Source of the DNA: Sesamum alatum
Taxonomy: Eukaryota; Streptophyta; Magnoliopsida; Lamiales; Pedaliaceae
Direction of reading: 5' to 3'
Assembly: GCA_034509735.1 (NCBI GenBank)
Contig: JACGWO010000005.1
Coordinates: 20,015,264 to 20,079,263, forward strand
DNA length: 64,000 bases
Under the pieces are notes generated by a model. The model searched no databases. It saw only the letters and a list, made by a program, of their open reading frames with translations, and was not told the origin of the DNA. A program made the position numbers and the translations under genes. Below are positions 11,247-22,278 of this stretch, in pieces. Every line of letters begins with the position of its first letter. Position 1 is the first letter of the stretch.

Positions 11247-11930
11247 AAAAGAAAAGAGAGTGGAAAGAAAAAAAAAGAAGAGTATTGTGATTGTGATGAT
11301 GATGATGGTGATAGCCGGCTAAGCTCATTGAGTGATGCACTCTAGGTTGGTTAAGTAGGGCCCTAAGGAAACAACTAAAATGCCTCTATTATGTCTTGAG
11401 TTAATATTGTATTGTAGCTATGTGATTTCTTATCTGCTATAATGTATATCGCATATTGGATTATGTTGGTATATTTACTTTATACTTGACTAGTTGCTTG
11501 AATACTTATATATAGACTGAAAGGCTATACTTATTGAGTAGGCAGCTCATTCCTTGCCACATACGTTTCAGGAGATAGGTCTCGGACTAATACTATGGGA
11601 TCTTGAGCCGTGCCGTGACACTAAATAGGTGGGTCAGCCGTGATATCGAAAGTGGAAGTTTTTGGGCTATATAATTAAAATATCCTAGTATTCTAGAGCT
11701 TGTTGTAAGATATTGGACAGCTGGACGCTCGTTATCTTTTTCTTAAATTATGTACAGTGGTGGGAAGTAAATATAAGGTTTTTAGCTATGTTTATTATCT
11801 CATGTCGTATATATATTTGTTATATTAATAGACAAAATTTATATTACGTTATAAGATAAGTTGAGATTAAGAAAATGGAAGATTAATTAATGGTAACTAG
11901 GTGTAGTAAAGTAGGGGGTGTTACATTAGG

Positions 11931-11942
11931 TGGTATCAGAGC
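11931..11942 (+). other. primer-binding site, initiator Met-tRNA
   Basis: TGGTATCAGAGC lies 5 bp after the 5' LTR and is complementary to the 3' end of plant initiator methionine tRNA. It is where minus-strand DNA synthesis would start. Confidence 0.95.
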
Positions 11943-12010
11943 AGGTCTACGTTTCTAGGGTGATTGGTTGGCTATGAGATGTGTCTAATGACTGAATTGT
12001 CTAATGTAGG

Positions 12011-13420
12011 ATGGCTTCTCAAGGTGCACATGCTGACCCAGTAGCTCGTAGAGAAGTGTCAGGGGAGTCCGAAGAGGGCTTGATTGCACCTGCGAGTGCA
12101 GGTGGGGTGGAGATAGGTCGAGAGGGTGTTGGTGGTGATGCTCCTATTCCTCTCGGTGGTGCTCCAGCGGTGGGGTTACCACCAGAATTTGCACAGATTC
12201 TTCAGATGGCCATCCAGGCCCAAGCACAATTTCTTGCACAGGCGCATGCACCTGCTCCAGCGCCAGCACTAGCAGTTGCTACAATTGATCGTAATTATGA
12301 AAGAATTAGAAAGATGGGAGCTGTTGAATTTGAGGGTACCTTAGATCCTGAGATTGCTGAGAGATGGTGGGAAAAGGTCGAAGATGTGCTGAACTTAGTG
12401 AACTGTACTCCGGAGAATCGACTTAAGTATGTTGTTTCATTGTTCGTGGGGAATGCCTTGATTTGGTGGAGGTCCGTACAGAGGGCATATGAGCCAAGAG
12501 AGATAACTTGGGCTGAGTTTCAGAGCGAGTTCGATGATAAATACAAACTCAAGATGTACCGAGATAAGAAGAGGATGGAATTTCTAAACTTAGTGCAAGG
12601 GGATGATTAGACAGTGGCATAATATGAACTTCGTTTTGCTGCATTAGCCAAGTATGCACTAGAAGCAATAGCGACATAGGAGGATCGTTGTTACCGTTTT
12701 GAGCAGGGGCTACGACCGGAGATAAAAAAGGGTTTGGCAGTTAGAATTACGAATTTCAAAACTCTTGTCGAGTCAGCGGTTCGAATGGAAGAGGCTGTAA
12801 CCAAAGAGAAGAAGAACATGGAAGAAAAGAGAAAATCGACATATGCAGTGGGGGAGTCGAGTAGGTTGACCAAGAGGGGAACGGGTCGTTCATTTTCTGT
12901 AGGAGGAGGGAACTTTTCGCATGGTGGACCTGCTTTCCGGGGAAGTAGTGAACCGAGATTCAGTGGATCAACGGGTTTCAATAGAGGTTCGATCGAGCGC
13001 AGTTTGTTTACTATGCCTTCTATTGGATCAGGTAGGGGAGCTGGACAGAGTTACAGCAGGGTTCAGCTTTCAGTTCTAGTTGTTCTACTTGTGGGAGACG
13101 ACATTCAGGACAGTGTTGGGGACCAGATGCTATACCCAGGATTTGTTATAACTGTAGAGGTAGAGGACACATATCTAGGGATTGTCCCAGTCAGACCACG
13201 AGTTTAGGTGGAAGTGTGTCCAGAGGGACCCAAAGTCAAAGCAGTATTGGGAGCAGTGGCTGAGGAGTTGAGAGAGGCAGAGGCAGAGGTAGGGGTAGAG
13301 GCATTGGTAACAGAGATGGTGACCACATTGCTGATGGGGGTGCGAGGGGGTCCGGAGCACAAGTCACTCAGAGACAGACCCAAGCAAGAATATACAACAT
13401 GACCAGAGAGGAAGCTCCAG
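12011..13420 (+). pseudogene. gypsy gag (capsid and two zinc knuckles), broken
   Basis: Gag packages the element RNA. The ATG at 12011 opens an Ala/Gly-rich N-terminus. The retrotransposon-gag core follows (FEGTLDPEIAERWWEKVEDV, WWRSV, then FDDKYK), with stops at 12608, 12618 and 12677. The reading continues to 13207, with the basic Gly/Ser-rich stretch after about 12850. Two zinc knuckles follow: CSTCGRRHSGQC at 13081-13116 and CYNCRGRGHISRDCP at 13144-13188. They are in a different frame from the upstream gag, so there is a frameshift at about 13050. The 3' end toward the protease is Arg/Glu-rich and out of frame. Confidence 0.88.
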
Positions 13421-13803
13421 CTTCGAATGACGTGATATCAGGTATGATCTTGTTATTTAACGTTGAGGCTTATGTTTTGATTGATCCTGGCTCCACGCAT
13501 TCATATATATCATCAGAATTTGCATAAAAAATACCAGGTGAGAATAGTCCTTTGGGATATAATTTGATGGTCTATCTACCTGTGGGAGGGGGTGTAGTAG
13601 TGAATAGTGTTAGGAAGGGGAGTTTGGTGAGGATTGGAGATGTAAATTTGCCTGTGGATCTCATAGTGATGAATTTGAAGGAGTTTGATGTAATTTTGGG
13701 GATGGATTGGTTAGCACAACATAAAGCAGTGGTTGATTGTTATAAAAAAGAAGTGACGATTGAATCTTCCGGCCAGCCAAAAGTAGTATTCGTGGGGGAG
13801 TGA
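13421..13803 (+). pseudogene. gypsy aspartic protease, broken
   Basis: The protease matures the polyprotein. The active-site stretch is LIDPGSTHSYIS at about 13477-13512 (DPGS in place of the more general DTGS, as is usual in plant gypsy elements). A stop (TAA) follows at about 13526. The second half (13552-13803) keeps the flap-distal ILGMDWLAQHKAVVDC motif and ends in a stop before RT. It shares a frame with the zinc knuckles but not with RT. Confidence 0.85.
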
Positions 13804-13948
13804 CAGGTAGTGTCAGTTTGTGTAATATCAGCCATGGAGGCAAGATGATTAATGCTAGAAGGATGTGAGGCATATCTAGCTCATGTGATAGATGTGGAGA
13901 AGGTTAATCTCACGTTGGAGGAAATTCCTATAGTGAGATTTTCCTGAA

Positions 13949-15262
13949 GTGTTCCCTGATGACTTACCAGGTTTGCCACCACATAGGGAAGTGGACTTTA
14001 CGATAGAAACTCTTCCAGGAGTTGCTCCGATTTCTATTGCATCGTATAGAATGGCCCCAGTGGAATTGCAAGAACTTAAGAAACAAATAGAAGAATTGTT
14101 GGAGAAAGGATTTATCAGATCGAGTACTTCACCGTGGGGGGCACCAGTGCTATTTGTGAAGAAGAAAGATGGTAGTATGAGATTGTGTGTCGACTACCAT
14201 CAGTTGAATAGGGGGACAGTGAGAATAAATATCCTTTGTCGAGTATTGATGACTTACTAGATCAATTGAAGGAGGCTATAACATTTTCAAAGATCGATTT
14301 GAGGTTTGGGTATTGGTAGTTGAGGATAGCCGAAAATGACATACCGAAAAACAGCTTTTCGCACACGTTATGGTCACTATGAGTTCTTGGTGATGCCATT
14401 TGGGTTAACAAATGCACCAACAACGTTTATGGTATTGATGAATGGTACATTCCACGAGTACCTGGATCAGTTTATTATTGTTTTTATAGATGATATTTTG
14501 GTGTACTCGAGGAGCCGGGAGGAGCATGAACAACATTTGAGGATAGTGTTACAGATCTTGAAGGAGAAAGAGTTGTATGCTAAACTAAGAAAATGTGAAT
14601 TTTGGATAAATCAGGTGGTTTTCCTCGGGCATGTGATATCGGGTGATGGGGTTATGCCCGACCCTTCAAAAGTGAAAGCTATTATGGAATGGAGAGTACC
14701 GAAGAATGCGACTGAAGTTCGAAGTTTCTTGGGTTTAGCAGAGTATTATAGGAGATTCGTCGAGGGCTTCTCCATAATTGCCGGTTCTTTGACAAAGTTA
14801 CTGAGGAAGAGAGTAGTATTTCAGTGGACTGAACAGTGCCAACGAAGCTTTGATGAGTTGAAGAAAATACTGACCTCAACTCCGATTTTGGTTTTACCGT
14901 CTGGTAGTGGTGGATATGTAGTGTACACGGATGCTTTAAAGCAGGGTTTGGGTTGTGTATTAATGCAGAACGAAAAAGTAATTGCCTATGCATCTCGTTA
15001 GCTGAGGACTCATGAGTTGAATTATCCCACACATGATTTGGAGTTGGCCGCGATAGTGCATGCATTAAAGATATGGAGACATTATTTGTATGGAGAAAAA
15101 TTTTAGATTTTCACTTATCACAAGAGTTTGAAGTATATTTTGATTCAAAAGGAACTGAATTTGAGACAAAGGAGATGGATAGAACTGTTGAAGGATTATG
15201 ACTGCACTATCGATTATCATCCAGGGAAGGCAAACGTGGTAGCAGATGCTTTGAGTAGAAAG
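13949..15262 (+). pseudogene. gypsy reverse transcriptase-RNase H, broken
   Basis: RT copies the element RNA and RNase H removes it. The RT N-terminal region ([43 protein letters not shown]) ends in a frameshift at about 14225. The region around IDLRFGYW has a stop at about 14320. From 14336 the frame is long and open, with the catalytic FIDDILVYS at 14483-14509, then LGHVIS and [13 protein letters not shown]. RNase H starts near 14920 ([13 protein letters not shown]) and has stops at 14999 and about 15104. It ends at VADALSRK near 15260. All catalytic Asp of the RT FIDD box are present. Confidence 0.92.
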
Positions 15263-16826
15263 AGCTCAAGTACATTAGCCAGTTTGGGGAGTCACGATCT
15301 GACATTGTTGCTAGAAATGAGATCTATGAATGCAAAATTGGAAGTTGATCAGATGACGAGATTGTTGGCAGCCTTGAAACTTAAGCCAGACTTTGTGGAT
15401 CAAATCAAAGAAGCACAGACTCAGGATCTTTTCTTATTACGGATGCTGGAGAGAATGAAACACGGTAAGAAGTCAAATTTTTCGATAAGAACTGATGGAG
15501 TGATAGTGAACGGGGAGAGAATTTGTGTACCTGACGTAGATGGGTTACGAGGAGAGATCTTGCAAGAAGCTCATAATGCACCATATTCCATGCATCCTGG
15601 TATTACAAAGATGTATCGGAATTTAAGACCGTACTACTGGTGGCAGACAATGAAGAAGGATGTGGCAGAGTTTGTGGCCAAATGTATGACATGTCAGCAG
15701 GTAAAGGCAGAACATCAGGCGCCAGCAGGTAAACTTCAGCCTTTATCCATACCAAAATGGAAGTGGGAAAAAGATTATTATGGATTTTGTCGTAGGGTTG
15801 CCACGTACACTCAGGAAGCATGATGCTATTTGGGTAATTGTAGATAGACTGACGAAATCAGCACATTTCTTGCCGATACGACTAGGTGATTCTTTGGATA
15901 AGTTAGCCGAGTTGTATGTTTCCGAGGTGTGAGATTACATGGTGTGCCTGTATCTATTGTGTCAGACAGAGATCCTCGATTTACCTCACATTTTTGGAGA
16001 AGTTTACAAAGGGCAATGGGCACAAATTTACATTTCAGTACTGCATTTCATCCTCAGACAGATGGGCAGTCAGAAAGAACAATTCAGACCTTGGAAGATA
16101 TGATGAGGGCTTGTACAATAGAGTTTAAAGGTAACTGGGATGATCATCTACCTTTCATGGAGTTTGCGTATAACAATAGTTTTTATTCTAGTATCGGTAT
16201 GGCCCCGTACGAAGCTTTATATGGAAGGAGATGTCGCAGTCCAGTATGTTGGGATATGGAGGGATCGCGGCAGCTGGAAGGTCCGGAATTGGTGCAAGAA
16301 ATGGTGGAAAAGATACAGATAGTGAAAAAGTGCCTGAAAGCAGCTCAAGATCGACAGAAAAGTTATACGGATAAACACCAAAGGGAGATGGAATATGAAA
16401 TAGGTGATAAGGTTTTTCTGAAGGTAGCTCCATGGAAGGGGATCTTAAGATTTGACAAGCAAGGGAAGTTGAGTTTGAGATATATTGGGCCGTATGAAAT
16501 TATTGAAAGAATTGGGCCATTAGCGTATCGACTAGTATTGCCACCAGAGTTGTCACGGATACATGATGTTTTCCATGTTTCGATGCTACGACGATATCGA
16601 TCTGATCCTAGTCACGTCATCCGTGAACCAGAGATAGAGATTTCTGAGCAGTTGACATATGTGGAAGAGCCAACAGAGATTCTAGACAGAAGTGTAAGAA
16701 AATTGAGAAATAAGGAGATATCAATGGTGAAAAGTGAAGTGGAGCCATCATTCTCTGAGAGAGGCAACTTGGGAAGTAGAGGAGCATATGCGAGACAAAT
16801 ATCCCTATTTATTCAACTGAACAGGT
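15263..16826 (+). pseudogene. gypsy integrase with chromodomain, broken
   Basis: Integrase joins the cDNA to host DNA, and in chromoviruses the chromodomain steers insertion towards particular chromatin. I see the HHCC zinc region at about 15560-15705 ([20 protein letters not shown]). The core is split by a frameshift at about 15780 and a stop at about 15931, then reads [16 protein letters not shown] and the [12 protein letters not shown] region with the catalytic Glu. Next is the [15 protein letters not shown] region. The chromodomain starts [14 protein letters not shown] at about 16680. After a frameshift at about 16730 its second half ([12 protein letters not shown]) is in another frame, ending near 16820. 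Confidence 0.9.
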
Positions 16827-16859
16827 AAGTTAGTTAAATTTCGGGGACGAAATTTTTAT

Positions 16860-16872
16860 AAGGAGGGGAGAA
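16860..16872 (+). other. gypsy polypurine tract
   Basis: AAGGAGGGGAGAA lies one base before the 3' LTR and would prime plus-strand synthesis. It is preceded by GGGGACGAAATTTTTAT, a sequence commonly found at this place in Tekay/Del elements. Confidence 0.9.
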
Positions 16873-16873
16873 T

Positions 16874-17028
16874 TGTGACGTTCGTAGGATTTTATAAATA
16901 ATTGAGAGATTAATTAGTAATTATTAAGAAAATTTGAGTTAATTATAAATAAATTATAGGTTGAAATTGGAATATGATAAAACTTGAACGTAGTAAATTG
17001 GAACTCATTATAAAATTTGGGAGCGAAT

Positions 17029-17112
<84 letters not shown>

Positions 17113-19235
17113 AATAATATATTTATGTGTAGAGAGAAAGTGGCGTGGGAGTCACCCCACCACCACCTCGTCATTTATATTATAAATATATATGTATGTG
17201 TTGTCAAACATACAAAAATACAACTTTTGCATATTGCACATTTCTTCAACATTCAAAACTCTCTCTCTCTCTCTCTCTCAAAGAAACAGGTATGGAGATT
17301 TTTGGTTTTTAAAATTTATTAACATATATAAGTATATTATGTAATTAGTCCATTCACTAAATGTAGTTTATATTGAGTAATTTACTATTTAATGGAAAAA
17401 TTTTATGAGTTTGACTAGTTAAACTAGTGTTATATTAAATATCACATTTGATATAAGATTGCTATAATTGGGTAACTAAATTATTAGATTTGCTAGATTT
17501 AATTACTATTGTAGTTAATATATTCAATTTCATTGGGTATATTGACTAAGTACTTAATATTATATATATATATATATATTGGTATTTAATCATATGATAT
17601 AATAGCGAGGAATTGATAGAAATTAATAGAAATATTATTGAAAAGTTATTTAAGAAAATATAAGATTTTTATAATAATTTAAGTTAGAAATATTATTAAC
17701 ACCGATAGTTATAATGATATGAGGGTTTTATAAAATGGAATTGTATGAGTTAGTTGATAAATTAAAAGTATACCTAAGAAGTGTAGAAAGTTAAGTTATT
17801 TAAAATAAAATAGAATGGGGGGTTTAATTTCTATATAAATAGAACGATGCGAATATTATATAATATATTAATTAGAACTTACGATATTTATAAGTTATTG
17901 ATCGTATAAATTATAATTTACTATAGGACGTGACGATAAAGTGGAAGGTTGAGCAGCCCTTCGTGTTGACAGACCAATTTTGAGATTTGAGGTAAGTATA
18001 GCTAATTTGTTTATATATATATATGTATATTTATATGTATATAAATATAAATTTTTGGATATAAATATATATTTATATGCTTATGTGAGAACTTGATATC
18101 GAATTTTTGATATATATATATATATATATAATTATGAGGATATGAATATGGATTGTTTATATACTTGATTATGGGTGTCGATTGTGATTAAAATGATCGT
18201 TATATCTGTGGAATTGCTATTATGTGCTAAAGTGTGATTGTGCTGCACGGGCGTTGGTTGAATGATTGTGGGGTTGTATAATCGATTGTGATATGAAGTC
18301 AAATAGGAATGGTATTGACGAGTGAATGATTATTAAATGAAATGATGGCTTAACTAACTGGGGAGCATACTCAATGGCTTACAATGATACGATCAATGAC
18401 GAGCTGTGTGCTGTCATTGATCAATGGAGATGATGGGATACACACGAGCTGTGTGCTGTGTGATATCAGTGAGGATGAGATACACACGAGCTGTGTGTTG
18501 TGTGATATCAATGAGGATGAGATACACACGAGCTGTGTGCTGTGTGATATCAGAAAAGAAAAGAGAGTGGAAAGAAAAAAAAAGAAGAGTATTGTGATTG
18601 TGATGATGATGATGATGGTGATAGCCGGCTAAGCTCATTGAGTGATGCACTCTAGGTTGGTTAAGTAGGGCCCTAAGGAAACAACTAAAATGCCTCTATT
18701 ATGTCTTGAGTTAATATTGTATTGTAGCTATGTGATTTCTTATCTGCTATAATGTATATCGCATGTTGGATTATGTTGGTATATTTACTTTATACTTGAC
18801 TGGTTGCTTGAATACTTATATATAGACTGAAAGGCTATACTTATTGAGTAGGCAGCTCATTCCTTGCCACATACGTTTCAGGAGATAGGTCTCGGACTAA
18901 TACTATGGGATCTTGAGCCGTGCCGTGACACTAAATAGGTGGGTCAGCCGTGACATCGAAAGTGGAAGTTTTTGGGCTATATAATTAAAATATCCTAGTA
19001 TTCTAGAGCTTGTTGTAAGATATTGGACAGCTGGACGCTCGTTATCTTTTTCTTAAATTATGTACAGTGGTGGGAAGTAAATATAAGGTTTTTAGCTATG
19101 TTTATTATCTCATGTCGTATATATATTTGTTATATTGATAGACAAAATTTATATTACGTTATAAGATAAGTTGAGATTAAGAAAATGGAAGATTAATTAA
19201 TGGTAACTAGGTGTAGTAAAGTAGGGGGTGTTACA
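16874..19235 (+). repeat. gypsy 3' LTR (2362 bp)
   Basis: It is collinear with the 5' LTR. The 59-bp length excess is mostly the AAT microsatellite, about 25 or more units here (17028-17111) against about 11 in the 5' copy. Most other differences are single transitions. The 42-bp array (18399-18553), TATA-like box and CAG|GTATG site are all preserved. Confidence 0.95.
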
Positions 19236-19240
19236 AAAGT
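19236..19240. repeat. 5-bp target-site duplication (right), gypsy insertion
   Basis: AAAGT follows the terminal TTACA of the 3' LTR and matches 9618-9622. Confidence 0.95.
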
Positions 19241-21118
19241 AGCATATCCAGATTTTAGAAAAAAACGAATATAGGATCTAAGACCTTTGATTGTTTATTT
19301 ATTGGGTACGCCCATAATAGTGTTGCTTATAGATTTATGTGTTTAAGTAACCTCTGTATCTGTGAATCTAAAGATGTTGAATTCTTTGAACATGTTTTAC
19401 CTATAAGTAAGACTCTTAATAATGATGTAGCTTCATCTAGTGATAACTTAGAACCTTTGAAAACCTCCCCTGTTGAGAATGAACTTAGAAGGAGTAAGAG
19501 ACAAAAAACTGACAAACCTCCTAACTGTATTCCTAGTTGAAAATAGTGATAAAGTATATGAACATTTTGGTTCAACCTTTTTGATTGATGAAGACCCTAA
19601 GACTTACATAGAAGCTATAACTTCTATAGATTCCAGTTTTTGGAAAGAAGCTATTAAAAGCGAATTAGACTCCATTATGAAAAATCACACTTGGGATCTA
19701 GTTGATTTACCTAAAGGGAGTAAGCCCATTAAGTGTAAATGGATCTTCAAAACGAAAACTAAACCAGATGGGTCTATAGAAAAACACAAAGCTAGATTAG
19801 TGGTTGTAGGATATACTCAAAGGAAAGGTATATACTACTTTGACACTTATTCACCTGTGACAAAAATTGCAACCATTTGAACCTTAATTGAACTGTTAGC
19901 TATATATGAACTACTAATTCATCAAATGGGTGTAAAAACTGCGTTTTTAAACGGTTACGAGAGATATATTTGGAACAACCTGAAGGCTTGTGGTTCCTGA
20001 TAAAGAAATAAAGTATGCAAACTTTGAAAGTCACTTTATGGTCTCAAACAGGCTCCCAAACAATGATATGAGAAATTAGATCACATTCTAATAACCAATG
20101 GTTATAATGTAAATGCATCAGATACTTGTGTTTATTAGAAATTATTTGGTTCAGACTGTGTGATTATATGTTTATATCTTGATGATATGCTAATTTTTTA
20201 TACCAAACTAGAACTAGTTAATGAAACCAAGAAATTCTTGTCTTCACATTTTGATATGAAAGATTTGGGGGAAGCTGATGTAGTTCTTAGTGGAAAAATT
20301 AGGAAGACAGCAAATAGGTTTTCCTTGAGTCAATCACACTACGTAGAGAAAATTCTAAGGAAATTTAACTGTCATGATGAAATGCCTGTTAGAACTCCCT
20401 ATGGTCCAAACATTTGTCTAAAAAAGAATAATGGTGACACTGTGTCACAAGTTGAGTATGCCAAAATTATAAGGAGTGTTATGTTTCTCATGAATCATAC
20501 TAGACCTGACATAGCCTATTCAGTAAGTAGACTAAGTCGTTACACTCATAATCCTAATAGAGAATATTGCAATGCATTTCATCGCCTGTTAAGATATCTA
20601 AAAGGTACAATGAATTTGTGTTTGCATTTCAATAAATTTCCTGCGGTGTTAGAAGGATTTTATGGCGCAAACTGGGTTACTGATAACAATGAAGTGAGCT
20701 CAACTAGTGGTTATGTATTTACCTTGGGGGATAGAGCTATCTTTTGAAAATCTGCTAAACAAACTTGTATTGCACGCTCTACCATGGAATCTGTTTATTG
20801 CTCTTGACTTAGCCAGTTAAGAAGCCGAGTGGCTGAGAAATCTGCTGAGAGATGTGCCATTCTGGGTCATCTGTACCAGTCTCCTTGCACAACGATTCTC
20901 AAGCCGCTATTTGGATTGCCAAAAGTTATGTATACAATGGCAAAAGAGGATATATTCGCATTAGATATGGTGCTGTAAAAGAGCTCCTGAAGAGCGGAGT
21001 AATCGCCTTGGATTATGTAAGGTCCGAAAGGAACTTGGCAGATCCTCTCACAAAAGGGCTAATCAGGAGAGTTGTACTTGATACTTCAAGGGCAATAGGG
21101 CTTAAAGCCCTAGAGTGA
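19241..21118 (+). pseudogene. Ty1/copia polyprotein, 3' half (RT-RNase H)
   Basis: This continues the polyprotein interrupted at 9622. After the integrase tail the RT begins near 19636 (WKEAIKSELDSIMKNHTWDL, CKWIFKTK, then FDTYSPV). Several stops and frameshifts lie at 19878-20150 around TAFLNG and LYGLKQAP. The catalytic box is YLDD (LYLDDMLIF, about 20175), a Val-to-Leu variant of the copia YVDD. RNase H follows: [31 protein letters not shown], a stop at 20746, then KSAKQTCIARSTMES and a frameshift at about 20800. The last segment reads NDSQAAIWIAK and LADPLTKGL and ends at 21118. It belongs to the TNT1-like broad group of copia polyproteins. Confidence 0.9.
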
Positions 21119-21606
21119 TGCATTATGGTAAATAACCATATGAGAAATAAGATCCATATCCAAGTATGTTGGGTGGTCCTAACAAGGACTTGATGGATGA
21201 TCCTGACAAGGTGGGAAGATAGCTTCACAGCTCAGTGGTTGAGTGGTCTGTAGAAATATGGACTTGATGAAGTATCTGGATGAGTGTGAAGGTAGGCCGC
21301 TATCTATGAAAGAAAAGGAGTTTGTTCTAGAGCACTTATCAGAACTCAAGGTATTAAGCGCAGGGCCATAAAAGCGCTCGGAGTCTATATCGCAGAACAA
21401 CTTACTCTAAGTGAGTAATACGTGTTGTTACGGTCCCAACTTCAGCTATCGTAAGTTCAAGATGTATATCACTTTCATTTAGCTGAGTTGTAGCCTCACC
21501 TTACTATGCATTAATTTAAATCTAAAGATATTAATGCTTAAGTATATTTCTTCCTTCACTCAGAATATCCCTTTCTCTTAATCCGAGTTACTCATTCGTA
21601 GAGGAA
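21119..21606 (+). other. copia 3' untranslated region
   Basis: A non-coding stretch between the copia stop codon and the LTR at 21607. It contains a short direct repeat (GGTCCTAACAAGGACTTGATGG and GATCCTGACAAGG at about 21172-21210). It is longer than the usual copia gap between RNase H and the 3' LTR, and no clear polypurine tract precedes the LTR. Confidence 0.5.
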
Positions 21607-22182
21607 TGTTGGGAATGACTAACCTTTTCATCCTTTCTTTGCCTTTGTCCCACATGGGTTTCACAACCCACTTTTGCTTGACATATATTGAGTTTTCCCT
21701 TTAGTCTTTGGATTAGAACTGTGAGTGGGTGGATTTTGGAAGAATTGCCACACACACGTGCCCTCTCATCCCGTCCCGGTTCGGGTTGGGCTGGGCCGCG
21801 CGTGTTATATTCTTTTTCGAAAAATTACATTATTTTTCTGCCAATTTTACTTTGAATGATTCAAAGTTGACCAGGTCTTGGAGGTTGAGAAATATCCTCC
21901 ATAATTCTGATTTTTTTATCAGCTTTGATAGTGTTTGTGCTGCAGATTTTTCTCAACTTCCATACGTTTCCTCTTCTATAAATAGCTGCAGCTACTGCTG
22001 TAGTACTCAAATAGAAAAACCGAGCTCTTCCCCTATCATTTTCGAGTTCTTCCTCTCTCTGCATCTTTCTCTTAATTTCTGAGTGTATTGATAGTAAGTT
22101 GTTCCACATTCTCTACCACGTGTGTTAAAGGCCGGGTGTAGCTGTGTCAACCTTAGGGGGGAATCGGTTATTCCTATTTGCA
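21607..22182 (+). repeat. copia LTR of about 576 bp
   Basis: It begins TGTTGGGAATGACTAACC and has a good TATA box (CTATAAATAGCTGCAG, about 21977). It is followed within 100 bp by the ATG of a copia gag, so it acts as a 5' LTR for the next element. It may also be the 3' LTR of the pol to its left. The right edge is a judgement: TATTTGCA at 22175-22182, followed by TTGGTAGCTCC as a possible, non-standard primer site. Confidence 0.6.
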
Positions 22183-22278
22183 CCTTGGTAGCTCCAAAAA
22201 TTTGCTTTCAAGGCAATGGTTTACCATGACACAGCAGTTTTTTTATCTACAATTTGAAAGCGAATTTTGCCTTACACA

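Larger units (their letters stand above)
9623..11925 (+). repeat. gypsy 5' LTR (2303 bp)
   Basis: It starts TGTGACGTTTGTAGG and ends GGGGGTGTTACA. Notable parts are an AAT microsatellite (about 9775-9808), a GTGGGGTG/CACCCCAC inverted pair at 9852-9873, a TATA-like box at 9893, a CT-rich stretch at 9971-9983, a CAG|GTATG donor-like site at 9995, and a 42-bp tandem array at 11092. The 3' LTR matches it throughout. Confidence 0.95.
9623..19235 (+). mobile_element. Ty3/gypsy LTR retrotransposon, Tekay/Del-type chromovirus
   Basis: A complete 9613-bp element with two LTRs (TGTGACG...TGTTACA), a primer-binding site at 11931, domain order gag-PR-RT-RH-IN, a C-terminal chromodomain, and a polypurine tract at 16860. 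That order is diagnostic of Ty3/gypsy. The chromodomain type (ILDR..RKLRNKE then ATWEVEEHM), and the GGGGACGAAATTTTTAT sequence just before the polypurine tract, place it with Tekay/Del. AAAGT is duplicated on both sides. The LTRs differ by only about 1-3% plus a repeat-length change, so insertion is fairly recent. Even so, the coding region carries about nine stops and at least four frameshifts, so it cannot be autonomous. It sits inside a copia polyprotein. Confidence 0.95.

Noticed and set aside
17017..17322. ORF with a long poly-Asn run
   Set aside because: It is a translation of the AAT microsatellite in the gypsy 3' LTR; the 5' LTR copy lacks a comparable run.
21215..21290. tRNA-like AGCTCAGTGGTTGAGTGG stretch
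   Set aside because: It resembles an A box, but there is no B box, no acceptor stem and no anticodon arm. It lies in copia 3' untranslated sequence.
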